A stretch of DNA of 64,000 nucleotides from an uncultured Psychroserpens sp. (GCF_947501425.1 NZ_CANMVN010000003.1:1-64000); one strand, 5' to 3'; positions 53,123-62,791 are shown, numbered from the stretch's first letter. The notes: generated from the sequence alone by a model not told the origin. A program made the numbers and translations.

Positions 53123-54070
53123 ATGAAATCAAATGCCTTACATATTACCAATGGTACAAGTTTGACTAACTATTTAATTAAGTTAGATCTTGCCACTGAA
53201 GAAAACATAGTCACTTGGCAAGAAGCTTTATGTGTTGGTCCAACGATAGAAGATCTCACGTCTGATGAATTTATAAAAATCCGAAAAGCATTTTTTAAAT
53301 CGTTTTATGACATTACTTTAAGTACAAAGGAAATGACCAGTGAATTAAAAAAACTGGATACTATCATAAATTTTACTGAAGTTATCTTATGGTTTGAATA
53401 TGATTTATTTTGCCACATCAATATGGTTGCTGTAATTAGCCTGTTAGAGCAAAAAGGCATCTTTCTTCCTATATACTTAGTATGTAGTGGTCGTGTTGAA
53501 GGTGAGAAAGGTCTCAAAGCACTACCAGAATTAAATCCGAATCAACTTCAATCACATTACGATAATCGCGTCAAACTCAATGTCGATGATATTGCCCTTA
53601 CCAGAAAGATATGGAGAATTTACTGCGGAAAAGATCACAATCAACTTTTACCATTAGTTCTAAGAACATCTTCTTTTGAATACATGAGTAATTGTTTGAA
53701 AGCACATATCAAACGGTTTCCAGATACACGAAGTGGGATAAGTACTTTAGAGTATAATATTTTAAAACTCGTCAAAGAAAATACCATTACATCAAAACAC
53801 CATTTAGTGGGCTACACCTTACATTATCAGGGCTACTATGGCTATGGCGATTTACAAATAGCTCGTGTTGTAGAATTACTATCTATTTTCTTTATTGAAG
53901 AAGAAGGGTCATTAAAACTCAACAGAAAAGGACATCTAGCGCTCGAGCACCAACATAATTATCAAAAAGAAGTCAATAACACAATTTACTTTGGTGGAGT
54001 TAGTAGTCTTGATTATAAATTCGACAAGAAGCAAAATAAATTAATAAAAACAATAGTTCATGCCAATTAA
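53123..54070 (+). CDS. DUF1835 (and DUF3658-like) protein
   Basis: A 315-residue soluble protein opening LHITNGTSLTNYLIKLDL...WQEALCVGP, the DUF1835 signature. The C-terminal half matches the DUF3658 partner domain in order. Found widely as a standalone gene, function unknown. It overlaps the nucleoside phosphorylase gene by 11 bases, so it may belong to the same unit. Confidence 0.75.
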   Translation: MKSNALHITNGTSLTNYLIKLDLATEENIVTWQEALCVGPTIEDLTSDEFIKIRKAFFKSFYDITLSTKEMTSELKKLDTIINFTEVILWFEYDLFCHINMVAVISLLEQKGIFLPIYLVCSGRVEGEKGLKALPELNPNQLQSHYDNRVKLNVDDIALTRKIWRIYCGKDHNQLLPLVLRTSSFEYMSNCLKAHIKRFPDTRSGISTLEYNILKLVKENTITSKHHLVGYTLHYQGYYGYGDLQIARVVELLSIFFIEEEGSLKLNRKGHLALEHQHNYQKEVNNTIYFGGVSSLDYKFDKKQNKLIKTIVHAN

Positions 54071-54932
54071 AGCATCAGAATTAATTTTAAATCCTGATGG
54101 TAGCGTTTACCACCTGAATTTAAAACCTGAAGACATCTCAGACACCATCATTTTTGTTGGTGATCAAGATCGTGTAGAAAAAATAACTAAGCATTTTGAC
54201 AGTATTGAATTCAGTACTCAGAAACGAGAATTCAAAACTCAAACCGGATATTATAAAGACAAGCGAATCACTGTAATATCAACTGGGATTGGACCAGATA
54301 ATATAGACATTGTCTTAAATGAATTAGATGCCTTAGTCAATATTGATCTGGAGACAAGGAAGCCAAAATCTGATCTGGTAAGTCTAAACATCATAAGAAT
54401 AGGAACTTCTGGTTCGCTTCAAAAAGACATCCCTGTAGACTCCTTTGTAATCAGCACACACGGATTAGACATTAATGGCATGCTCCATTTTTATCAAATC
54501 GATGGTATCAGTAATCCAGATATTGAAAATGCGTTTATAGCTCACACCAATTGGGATAAAAATAAAGCCAGACCTATTGTGATAAATAATAGTCAATATT
54601 TGGAAAACTATTTTGATAGCGATAAAGTCTTCAAAGGTATTACTGGTACTGCTGGTGGTTTCTATGGCCCACAAGGTCGCGTATTAAGATTACCTTTACA
54701 GGATGCAACATTAAATTCTAAACTTGATTCATTTTCATACAAAGACTACAGAATTTCTAATTTCGAGATGGAAACTTCTGTAATTTATGGACTATCTAAA
54801 TTATTAGGTCATGAGGCGCTATCTTTAAATGCTATTATTGCCAATCGGCCAAATGGTAGCTTTAGTAAAGACCCAAAACAAACAGTTGAAAATTTAATTC
54901 TTTACGCTCTTGAGCGCATTGTAAATGTCTAA
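54060..54932 (+). CDS. nucleoside phosphorylase (uridine phosphorylase-like)
   Basis: A 290-residue protein of the PNP/UDP superfamily: FVGDQDRVEKI, GTSGSLQKDIPVDSFV, and FEMETSVIYGLSKLLG with the purine/pyrimidine-binding Glu. It cleaves nucleosides with phosphate. Uridine is likely from the overall pattern but not proven. Overlaps the upstream gene. Confidence 0.85.
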   Translation: MPIKASELILNPDGSVYHLNLKPEDISDTIIFVGDQDRVEKITKHFDSIEFSTQKREFKTQTGYYKDKRITVISTGIGPDNIDIVLNELDALVNIDLETRKPKSDLVSLNIIRIGTSGSLQKDIPVDSFVISTHGLDINGMLHFYQIDGISNPDIENAFIAHTNWDKNKARPIVINNSQYLENYFDSDKVFKGITGTAGGFYGPQGRVLRLPLQDATLNSKLDSFSYKDYRISNFEMETSVIYGLSKLLGHEALSLNAIIANRPNGSFSKDPKQTVENLILYALERIVNV

Positions 54933-54964
54933 GATTTCTAGACTTCATCTACGGAAAAGCAACT

Positions 54965-55819
54965 ATGAAAAAAATAAATATTGGAGGTGTTCCTGAGCAT
55001 TTTAATCTGGCTTGGTACTTAACATTAAAAAACGGTGAGTATAAAGCAAAAGACATCAATCTACGATGGAAAGATTTTTTTGGAGGAACTGGAGCAATGA
55101 ATAAAGCGCTCAGAGATGGTGAAATTGATATGGCTGTCATACTTACAGAAGGTGTGATTAAAGATATCATTGATGGAAATCCGAGTAAAATTGTACAAAC
55201 ATTTGTTCAATCACCACTAATTTGGGGAATTCATGTAGCACATGATTCAAATTTTAAAACCATTGAAGACATCAAAGGAACTCGCGCTGCTATTAGCAGA
55301 TATGGCTCAGGCTCTCACTTAATGGCATATATTAACGCCGAAAATAACAATTGGAACCTTGATAAAGATCTTGATTTTAAAGTGATAAGAAATCTTGATG
55401 GTGCTGTTGAAGGTCTTACCAAAGGTGATGCAGATTATTTTATGTGGGAAAAATTTACCACTAAACCTATTGTTGATAGCGGTGTATTTAGACGTATTGG
55501 AAACTGTCCAACACCATGGCCATGCTTTGTTATTGCTGTTAGAGAAGACTTTCTAAAAACAAACTTAGAGGATGTTAAAACGATATTAGATATTATAAAT
55601 AATACTACACAAGAGTTTAAATTAATTCCAAGCATAGATAAAACTATAGCTAACAGGTACGACCAAAAACTCGAAGACGTTCAAGAATGGTTATCACTTA
55701 CCGAATGGTCGCAGGATGTTATTAATGAAAAGACTGTAGAGACAATTCAACAAAAATTATTTGAATTAGATATCATTCCAAATAAAGTCCCTTACGAAAA
55801 TCTTGTAAGACCATTATAA
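54965..55819 (+). CDS. periplasmic-binding-protein-like protein without signal peptide
   Basis: A 284-residue protein with an NMT1/THI5-type fold: WYLTLKNGEYKAKDINLRWKD, GAMNKALRDGEIDMAVILTEG, GTRAAISRYGSGSHLM. These proteins usually bind thiamine precursors or sulfonates in the periplasm. No signal peptide is visible here, so it may act in the cytosol or be a cofactor-chaperone type. No transporter genes lie beside it. Confidence 0.75.
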   Translation: MKKINIGGVPEHFNLAWYLTLKNGEYKAKDINLRWKDFFGGTGAMNKALRDGEIDMAVILTEGVIKDIIDGNPSKIVQTFVQSPLIWGIHVAHDSNFKTIEDIKGTRAAISRYGSGSHLMAYINAENNNWNLDKDLDFKVIRNLDGAVEGLTKGDADYFMWEKFTTKPIVDSGVFRRIGNCPTPWPCFVIAVREDFLKTNLEDVKTILDIINNTTQEFKLIPSIDKTIANRYDQKLEDVQEWLSLTEWSQDVINEKTVETIQQKLFELDIIPNKVPYENLVRPL

Positions 55820-55879
55820 ACCCAATTTTTATAGTTAGGAAAAATACTATTGAGGTTGTTATATAAAAAAGACGTTTAA

Positions 55880-55911
55880 CCAAAAAACAGGTCTTTCTAC
55901 GTGTTTTTTGG
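55880..55911. terminator. hairpin downstream of the binding-protein-like gene
   Basis: Perfect 10 bp stem CCAAAAAACA / TGTTTTTTGG with a 12-base loop. An upstream segment AAAGAC (55868-55873) can instead pair with GTCTTT (55891-55896) inside that loop. Likely a terminator. Confidence 0.5.
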
Positions 55912-55991
55912 TGTTAACTTTCTATTTATCAAAATTTTAATTACTTTTATCAAACCAAATCTATGTGCTTACTTGACTAAATCTTTAAAAT

Positions 55992-56177
55992 ATGATTATA
56001 ACAATTACTCTTGTACTATCTTCTTTAGTTGTAATAAACTTTTTGTTATTAATATTTAGTTGTAATAAAACAACCAAAAAAGTTGCTTCTGAAAAACCTG
56101 GCTTTATCAAACCATTATCATCAGAAAATACAACAAAACAACTTCAAACAAATCAATTAGCTGCTACTGGAAGCTAA
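55992..56177 (+). CDS. small single-span membrane protein
   Basis: A 61-residue protein: one hydrophobic segment at about 3-23 followed by SCNKTTKKVASEKPGF and a Gln/Thr-rich tail. May be a small lipoprotein or membrane peptide (Cys at 24). No family recognised. Confidence 0.45.
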   Translation: MIITITLVLSSLVVINFLLLIFSCNKTTKKVASEKPGFIKPLSSENTTKQLQTNQLAATGS

Positions 56178-56179
56178 AT

Positions 56180-56848
56180 TTATTCCCAGTTAATCCTTAC
56201 ATTCTTTTTTAATCTTAAGACTTCATTAGTTTTACTGAAATGCTTATTTCCAAACCAATAGCCTCTGTTTGCACTCAATGGTGAAGGGTGACCTGAAGTT
56301 AAAATGGTGTGCTTATCATGGTTGATTAATTTGGCTTTCTTCTTTGCAAAACCTCCCCAAAGTAAAAAAATCACATCTTTTTTTTCTCGACTCACAAGAT
56401 CAATAACTTTATCTGTAAACTCCTCCCAGCCTTTATTTTGGTGACTTCCAGCCTGATGAGCTCTAACGGTTAAAGTCGCATTTAAAAGTAATATTCCCTG
56501 TTTAGCCCAACGCTCCAGATTACCAGATGCTGGATAAGGAATTTCAAGATCTGTTTCAATCTCTTTAAAAATATTGATTAATGATGGTGGATGAGTAATA
56601 CCATCTGCTACCGAAAAACATAATCCGTTAGCCTGACCGTCACCATGGTAAGGATCTTGTCCTATAATTACAACCTTAAGCTGATCAAATGGACACAAAT
56701 CAAAAGCAGAAAAGATTTGAGCACCTGGAGGAAAGCATTTATGCGTCTTGTATTCATCTTTTACAAAACTGACTAAATTTTTAAAATATGGCTTATCAAA
56801 TTCGTCTAATAACTTATCTTTCCAGCTGTTGTGAATGTTTACGTTCAT
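56180..56848 (-). CDS. ung: uracil-DNA glycosylase
   Basis: A 222-residue protein of normal length. Motif A is VVIIGQDPYHGDGQANGLCFSV (catalytic Asp, water-activating), and motif B is GHPSPLSANRGYWFG (His). It removes uracil from DNA at the start of base excision repair. Convergent with the small gene upstream, 2 bases between the stops. Confidence 0.95.
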   Translation of the reverse strand: MNVNIHNSWKDKLLDEFDKPYFKNLVSFVKDEYKTHKCFPPGAQIFSAFDLCPFDQLKVVIIGQDPYHGDGQANGLCFSVADGITHPPSLINIFKEIETDLEIPYPASGNLERWAKQGILLLNATLTVRAHQAGSHQNKGWEEFTDKVIDLVSREKKDVIFLLWGGFAKKKAKLINHDKHTILTSGHPSPLSANRGYWFGNKHFSKTNEVLRLKKNVRINWE

Positions 56849-56945
56849 TTTATCTAAAAAACTATCCTATTGTCTAAAACATGAGCATTGTCATGTGTTG
56901 ATTATAGCAAATATAGTATATTCGTTCGTGTAAAATTTATACGTC

Positions 56946-57818
56946 ATGGAAAAAGCCATATTAGAAAGAGTACAGAATATACTCAATACTGACCTCAAAG
57001 AAATCAACACTATTGAGACTATTTCACATGATGATTTCTATAAAAAACACATAAAGACCAACACACCAGTTAAAATGACACAAATGATGTCTCATTGGAA
57101 AGCTATGGAGTTATGGTCTCTAGATTACTTTGAAAAAATAGGTAAAGACAAAGAAACCTATATGTACAAAGGTAATATTAGACAAAATGATACTAACTGG
57201 CAGTTTGGAGCATTTCAGGAGTATTTAAATGAGATAAGGGGTGAGAATACAGAAACCTATTTGGGCAATATGCCTATAGCTAAAATGTTCCCTGAACTTC
57301 TTGAACATGTTGATTTTTCTTTAATATCCAATAATACCATACGTAATTCAACTTCATTATGGATTGGCCCTCCTGGAACTATAACAGGCTGGCATACAGA
57401 TAGACTAGCTAATAATATTCTCGCACTTATTGAAGGAAGAAAACTAGTCTTTTTAGTGAGTCCTAAAGAAGTTGACAAAATGTATCCAAGTGATAAATAC
57501 GAACCAGGATCTCGCTTAAGCGATGTCAACATGGAGGATTTTGATGAAAAGAGTCATCCAAAATTTAAAGATGCTAATGTGCAATACACCATCATCCATC
57601 CAGGAGAAATGCTTTTTATACCTCAAACTTGGTGGCACGTTGTTTACGGTTTAGATGTATCTATAAGTTCAAATAATTTTGGATTTACGCCTATGGATAA
57701 TATTAAAATGAAATCAGCCGAATTTGTAAAACGTAAACTTCATAGTGCAGGTTTATACAGCCCGAAAAACTGTGTTTGTCATTACGTAAACGAAAGTGGA
57801 AAACGCGTAAAACGTTAG
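56946..57818 (+). CDS. JmjC-like cupin oxygenase
   Basis: A 290-residue protein. The Fe(II) site is GWHTDRLANNILALIEGRKLVFL (His-x-Asp) and QTWWHVVYGLDVSISSNNFG (distal His), the arrangement of JmjC/FIH-type hydroxylases. The C-terminus ends in a Cys-x-Cys (KNCVCHYVN). Substrate, protein or RNA, unknown. Divergent from ung. Confidence 0.8.
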   Translation: MEKAILERVQNILNTDLKEINTIETISHDDFYKKHIKTNTPVKMTQMMSHWKAMELWSLDYFEKIGKDKETYMYKGNIRQNDTNWQFGAFQEYLNEIRGENTETYLGNMPIAKMFPELLEHVDFSLISNNTIRNSTSLWIGPPGTITGWHTDRLANNILALIEGRKLVFLVSPKEVDKMYPSDKYEPGSRLSDVNMEDFDEKSHPKFKDANVQYTIIHPGEMLFIPQTWWHVVYGLDVSISSNNFGFTPMDNIKMKSAEFVKRKLHSAGLYSPKNCVCHYVNESGKRVKR

Positions 57819-57862
57819 GCTACAATTAACTACAAACATTTTATTTGTAAACCATTAATAAG

Positions 57863-57870
57863 TACCTTTG
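57863..57870 (+). promoter_or_regulatory. TAnnTTTG box (TACCTTTG)
   Basis: TACCTTTG 30 bases before the mutS2 start; a TTTG occurs at 57844 but is 15 bases away, shorter than the usual spacing. Confidence 0.4.
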
Positions 57871-57900
57871 CATTCCTTAACTGCTATAGGTTAACTATTA

Positions 57901-60069
57901 ATGATTAATATTCACGAAAAGACATTACAAGACATTGAGTTTCATGCGGTTTTACAACAAATTGCAGAGCTTTGTATTACTGATCTGGGTAGAATTGAAG
58001 TTTTAGAAATAAAACCTTTTACTACCAAAGAGTTGGTTGTACAGTCGTTACAATACACCAATGAATATGTCTCTTCATTTTATAATGACAATAGAATTCC
58101 AAATCATGGATTTGAACCCATAACTAAAGAAGTCAAGCTTTTAAAAATCGAAAATTCGTATTTAGAGACTAAAAGCTTTAAAAAGATTGCTTCAATAACA
58201 TTGACCATAAGTGATATCCTCAAATTCTTGAAAAAATTTGAAGAATATTATCCTTCCTTGCACAAATTATCAATGTCTCTGGAAGTAGTTACGCATCTCG
58301 TTACTGAAATTGATGCCATTATTGATAGATTTGGAGATGTAAAAGATAACGCTTCAGACACCCTTTATCAATTACGAAAAGCTATAAACTCTGTTAGAGG
58401 AAAAATTAATCAAAGCTTCGCCTCTGCTTTAAATACCTATCACAATTTAGATTATCTGGATGATATTAGAGAATCTGTTGTAGAAAACAAACGTGTACTT
58501 GCTGTAAAAGCCATGTATCGACGTAAGGTCAAAGGTAGTATTATGGGAAGTAGCAAAACAGGTAGTATTGTCTACATACAACCAGAGCAAACCTTTCAAT
58601 ATGCTAGAGAACTCAATAATTTAGAATTTGATGAGAGCGAAGAAGTTGATAAAATTCTTAGAAATCTCACTGAATATGTCAGGCCATACACCTCGTTATT
58701 GGAGCAATACCAATTCTTTCTAGTCAGACTGGATGTCATTTATGCCAAAGCAAAGTATGCGCAATCTATTAATGCTATTCTTCCTCAAATTAACGATGAA
58801 AAAATCTATGAAGCTAAAGACGCCTATCATCCGTTGCTCTTTGTTTCAAACAAAGCTGAAGGCAAGAAAACGTTCCCTCAATCCATATATTTAAATCCAG
58901 AAAACAGAATCATTGTTATTTCTGGACCTAATGCTGGTGGTAAAAGTATTACTCTTAAAACCATAGGGTTATTACAAGTGATGCTACAAAGCGGTATGCT
59001 GGTTCCTGTTCATGAAAAAAGTAACATTTGCTTATTTGATAGGATTATCAGTGATATTGGAGACAATCAATCTATTGAAAACCATCTAAGTACTTATAGC
59101 TACCGATTAAAACAAATGAATTATTTTCTTCGGAAATGCAACAAGAACACCTTATTTCTTATTGACGAATTTGGTACTGGTAGTGATCCCGAACTTGGTG
59201 GAGCACTTGCTGAAACATTTTTAGAAGAATTTTATCATCGTGAAGCTTTCGGAATTATAACTACCCACTACTCTAACTTAAAGGTCTTAGCCAATGAGCT
59301 GCCATACATGCAAAATGCCAACATGATGTTTGACGAAAAGAGTCTAGAACCTATGTTCAAACTCATTTTAGGTCAAGCTGGAAGTTCGTTCACTTTTGAA
59401 GTAGCTCAAAAGAATGGTATTCCGTATAGCCTTATTAATCGTGCAAAAAAGAAAATTGAACGCGGTAAAGTTCGCTTTGATGCAACTATTGCTAAACTTC
59501 AGAAAGAACGTAGTAAATTAGAAAAGACAGAACGTTCATTAAAAGAAAACGAAAAGAAGAAACAATCTGAAGCAGACAAGCTTGAAGAAATAAATGCTAA
59601 GGTTCAAAAAAAGCTAGAAAATTATCAGGAACTGTATGACAGTAACCAACGCCTGATCTATCTTGGACAGAAATTCAATGATGTTTCTGAAAAATACTTT
59701 GAGAACAAGCGAAAACGTGAGTTAATGGCTGAGTTGTTCAAACTCGTACAAATTGAAAACTCAAAACGTAAAAAAGTTTCAGCTAAACAAAAAAGAGCTG
59801 AAAAAGCTAAAGAGCAACAAGTAAAGAAAGAAGCTGAAAAGAAAGTCGCAGTAATCCGACAAAAAAAGAAAGCAGCTAAGAAGAAACAGATAAAAGTCGA
59901 AAAACCAAAACCTATCTTAAAAGTTGGTGATCGCGTTAGAATGCATGATGGACGAGCTGTTGGTAGTATAGATAGTATTGAAAAAGGAAAAGCCATAGTA
60001 AACTATGGCATTTTCACAACTAACGTAAACTTAGATTTGTTAGAGTTGGTTGAAACAAAAAAAAACTAG
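57901..60069 (+). CDS. mutS2: MutS2-type ATPase lacking the Smr domain
   Basis: A 722-residue protein. Walker A is ISGPNAGGKSITLKTIGLLQ, Walker B LFLIDEFGTGSDPELGG, with the core and coiled-coil lever domains of MutS2 and a basic Lys/Glu-rich linker (~530-670). It ends in a KOW-like LKVGDRVRMHDGRAVGSIDSI. The C-terminal Smr nuclease domain of Bacillus MutS2 (LDLRG motif) is absent. Related proteins act on recombination intermediates or rescue stalled ribosomes. It overlaps the convergent CDC-like gene by 4 bases. Confidence 0.88.
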   Translation: MINIHEKTLQDIEFHAVLQQIAELCITDLGRIEVLEIKPFTTKELVVQSLQYTNEYVSSFYNDNRIPNHGFEPITKEVKLLKIENSYLETKSFKKIASITLTISDILKFLKKFEEYYPSLHKLSMSLEVVTHLVTEIDAIIDRFGDVKDNASDTLYQLRKAINSVRGKINQSFASALNTYHNLDYLDDIRESVVENKRVLAVKAMYRRKVKGSIMGSSKTGSIVYIQPEQTFQYARELNNLEFDESEEVDKILRNLTEYVRPYTSLLEQYQFFLVRLDVIYAKAKYAQSINAILPQINDEKIYEAKDAYHPLLFVSNKAEGKKTFPQSIYLNPENRIIVISGPNAGGKSITLKTIGLLQVMLQSGMLVPVHEKSNICLFDRIISDIGDNQSIENHLSTYSYRLKQMNYFLRKCNKNTLFLIDEFGTGSDPELGGALAETFLEEFYHREAFGIITTHYSNLKVLANELPYMQNANMMFDEKSLEPMFKLILGQAGSSFTFEVAQKNGIPYSLINRAKKKIERGKVRFDATIAKLQKERSKLEKTERSLKENEKKKQSEADKLEEINAKVQKKLENYQELYDSNQRLIYLGQKFNDVSEKYFENKRKRELMAELFKLVQIENSKRKKVSAKQKRAEKAKEQQVKKEAEKKVAVIRQKKKAAKKKQIKVEKPKPILKVGDRVRMHDGRAVGSIDSIEKGKAIVNYGIFTTNVNLDLLELVETKKN

Positions 60070-61652
60070 TTACAACTCTCTGGAACTATTGAAGATGCTT
60101 GTCCCCAAATATTACCACCTGTAAATTTGTAACATCTTTCAGAATAGAGGTAATTAACGTACTCGGTGTCACTATCAGTAATGTAAATTGTATTCCATCC
60201 ACCAGCTCCATATTGATATTGAAAATTTATACTTATATCATGCGAACCATTGGGCGGAGCTATACTCATCACATCGCCTTGATTTAGCTCATAATATTGA
60301 GTATACTCCATTTGATTTGTATTTTCATTTTGAGGCTTATATGCGAATCGAAATCTCGTATCGTGGAACGAATCATTTTCCACGGTAATTTCTTGATGAA
60401 TAAATGGTCCGTTCATATCACAGTCGCTAACTGTATAATTTGATGTGTAACCTGCTTTTACTAAAGTATCATCCTTTAAATATCGAGCTTGAAAAGCTAT
60501 TGGTATGCCTTGGTTATTCACACTATATACAGCATTTTCTCCTGTGAAAATATAGCTTAAAGAACCTGGTCCTGCTTCAAGGTTGTTTGTATAAATAGCT
60601 TCCGTCGAAATTTCTGCATTTTCTCCAACAGTTATAAGATCAATAGATGACGTGTCAATAATTTCTTCTATTTCATCATTAACACCATCAATATCACCAA
60701 CTCCAGTAGCATACTCTAATACGACATCTAAATCAACATCTGGATTAGAATAATTTATAATTCTTAGCATAAGTATTTGTCCATAATCTACTGAACTGAT
60801 ATATGCAGGAGGATTATCTTCATCCATTAAGTTTTGAACTTCTTCAAGAGTTACGTCATCAGAAAAATAACCAGATGGATTTGTAGGATTGTTAACATCT
60901 ACACTATAAAACACTTGCTTAATGAGCATATAAGCTACTTTTCTATCAGATGTAGTTTCAAACTCTAACTCATCAGAGAAGCTATCATTAGACCAATCTT
61001 CATGAGCTCCTAAACTTTGCCCAACTTGCTGAGAAGTATATGAATTAGCTACAGAAAAAGTTGATTTGAAAGTATTTGTATAACCGTCTTGATAGGCATT
61101 ATTATTCCACCATGAGACAGCATTAGCAATGCCTTCTTGAACATTATTTTCAAATTTAGGATCCTCTATAATGATTGTTCCATTAGATCCCATATTAGGT
61201 AAATCTAAAGTTAAATTTACCGGTTTTCTAGCGATATCTATAGAATTAGGTGCTGCACTCTCCAGCAATTCTTGATTTATATTTACCAATGCTCCTGGAT
61301 ATATGATTTCATTCGTTGGCTTTAATATGGCTATTTTATCAAAATTTGAAGCCAGTTCATATTCACTATCATCACATGTAACTGTATTACCCAAATATGG
61401 CCATCCTCCATATTCTGTTTGACTTACAATAGTTAATGCACTTGATTCATTTCCTATTGGTTGCACATTAAGCATATTTGTTGAGTCATATATTAGTCCT
61501 TGAATATAATCATCAATGCTAGATGCTTCTGGATTTCCAGATGGATCATCACTATCATCAGTCTTACTACAATTTAGGACTACTAATCCCAATGCAAATA
61601 GAATAATGAATTTTAAATAGAAATGCTTTCTATTCTGTTTTAAATGTTTCAT
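60066..61652 (-). CDS. cholesterol-dependent-cytolysin-like (thiol-activated cytolysin family) lipoprotein
   Basis: 528 residues. A lipoprotein-like signal (VVLNC, Cys28) is followed by CDC hallmarks in order: IYPGALVNINQELLE (117-131), ARKPVNLTLDLPN (141-153), YMLIKQVFYSVDVNNP (241-256), AYISSVDYGQ (283-292), PIAFQARYLKDDTL (384-397) and NIWG in the last domain. The undecapeptide ECTGLAWEWWR is not found, so binding to cholesterol in the classical way is unlikely. CDC-like proteins that form pores after cleavage are known in Bacteroidota. Downstream partner of the lipoprotein at 61678. Confidence 0.85.
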   Translation of the reverse strand: MKHLKQNRKHFYLKFIILFALGLVVLNCSKTDDSDDPSGNPEASSIDDYIQGLIYDSTNMLNVQPIGNESSALTIVSQTEYGGWPYLGNTVTCDDSEYELASNFDKIAILKPTNEIIYPGALVNINQELLESAAPNSIDIARKPVNLTLDLPNMGSNGTIIIEDPKFENNVQEGIANAVSWWNNNAYQDGYTNTFKSTFSVANSYTSQQVGQSLGAHEDWSNDSFSDELEFETTSDRKVAYMLIKQVFYSVDVNNPTNPSGYFSDDVTLEEVQNLMDEDNPPAYISSVDYGQILMLRIINYSNPDVDLDVVLEYATGVGDIDGVNDEIEEIIDTSSIDLITVGENAEISTEAIYTNNLEAGPGSLSYIFTGENAVYSVNNQGIPIAFQARYLKDDTLVKAGYTSNYTVSDCDMNGPFIHQEITVENDSFHDTRFRFAYKPQNENTNQMEYTQYYELNQGDVMSIAPPNGSHDISINFQYQYGAGGWNTIYITDSDTEYVNYLYSERCYKFTGGNIWGQASSIVPESCN

Positions 61653-61677
61653 GATTTTGTTTTTGAATTGAAAATAT

Positions 61678-62616
61678 TTAATCCCATTGCTTTAAAGAGG
61701 TACTCAAACCCTGTTGAAGTAATACTTTACCCAAAACAGTATCATCTAAAGTAGCGGTGTTTCCGTCGCCGTAATTGTAATTACTAGAGTTATCATTTTT
61801 AGCTCCAATTTTTAATGATGCATATAAACCTAGATAAGATTCTGAACTAGTTTTTGTGTTTGCGCCTTTTAAAACAAAATGATTGTATCCATCGTCGTGT
61901 TGAGGCAATATCTCTCCTACACTAGAGAAAGATGATTCTGCAGATGTTTCTGATAATTTCACACGATTATTTCCTGCATTGCTTGACCAAGAATAATATT
62001 TAAATGCAAAGAAATACTGATCAACTGACATGCTATCGCCATCGGCATTAGCAAAAGTCTTATCACCTTGTACTTGTTGTACAGCATTATTACTAAACAA
62101 TTGAGTATCTGAAGCGCCACTTTTTGTAGTTTCAGCTAAATAATTAAATAGATCGTTGTATTGAGCTTCAGTAATCCATACCCATTCACCTGGTGAAGCA
62201 TCTTCATAAGCAGTTCTTGTATTTCCATTTAAAAACGCCCAGATATCGTCAACATCTTGAATGGCTATTCTGTATTCTAAAAGCTCAGTTTCTGCACCAT
62301 TACTTACTTCAATATTAATGTAAAGGAATTCATTCGTTTCAAAATCAAAAGCCAACCAATCACCTACACGAAGTTCATTTTCATTTATAATAATGGCTTG
62401 TGAAATGGTTTGCAATGTGATAGTATAAGTTAAAGTCCCTTCTAGACTAGAGTTGATTTCAGTAATAAAATCTCCACTTGAAGGGTATTCGGCAATATTA
62501 ACCGTAATTAAATTGTCTGTTGGGTCGTTTGAATCTCTGTCATCTTCTGTACTACACGATACGATAAGTGTGATACAGAAAAAGAAGATCAGTTTTAAAA
62601 AAAGATTTGTTTTCAT
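61678..62616 (-). CDS. lipoprotein upstream of the CDC-like gene, unknown
   Basis: Start at 62616 (MKTNLFLKLIFFF...IVSC, Cys21), 312 residues; a longer frame to 62730 has no signal peptide and is less likely. The N-terminal part is beta-rich (TYTITLQTISQAIIINENEL), then a helical stretch (WVWITEAQYNDLFNYLAETT) and a C-terminal domain with YNHFVLKGANTKTSSESYLG. No family recognised. It is 25 bases before the CDC-like gene, hence co-transcribed; a partner or immunity role is possible. Confidence 0.65.
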   Translation of the reverse strand: MKTNLFLKLIFFFCITLIVSCSTEDDRDSNDPTDNLITVNIAEYPSSGDFITEINSSLEGTLTYTITLQTISQAIIINENELRVGDWLAFDFETNEFLYINIEVSNGAETELLEYRIAIQDVDDIWAFLNGNTRTAYEDASPGEWVWITEAQYNDLFNYLAETTKSGASDTQLFSNNAVQQVQGDKTFANADGDSMSVDQYFFAFKYYSWSSNAGNNRVKLSETSAESSFSSVGEILPQHDDGYNHFVLKGANTKTSSESYLGLYASLKIGAKNDNSSNYNYGDGNTATLDDTVLGKVLLQQGLSTSLKQWD

Positions 62617-62772
62617 TATTATAAAAATTTTGTGGTTATGATTTTTGTAGCGACTTACAACTGGAAAAGTCTGCAGCCATTCCAGCGCAAGACACCACAA
62701 AATATTTATGTCATCAATTATTAATGACAATTCAAAACTAAGGTGAGATCAAACTGAAATCTAATTTTTGGC

Positions 62773-62791
62773 ATGGACAAAGTATGGACAA
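62773..62791. promoter_or_regulatory. tandem ATGGACAA repeats in the divergent region
   Basis: ATGGACAA occurs at 62773 and 62784, exactly 11 bases apart, and again at 62894. The region 62617-62987 (371 bp) has no gene. A second pair of similar blocks, ATTTATGTC...ATTATTAAT, lies at about 62703 and 62942. The pattern suggests a regulator-binding site controlling the cytolysin pair or the TPR gene. Confidence 0.4.

Noticed and set aside
59658-59996. Minus-strand frame inside mutS2
   Set aside because: Shadow of the Lys/Glu-rich linker; Phe/Ser-rich composition typical of antisense of such regions.
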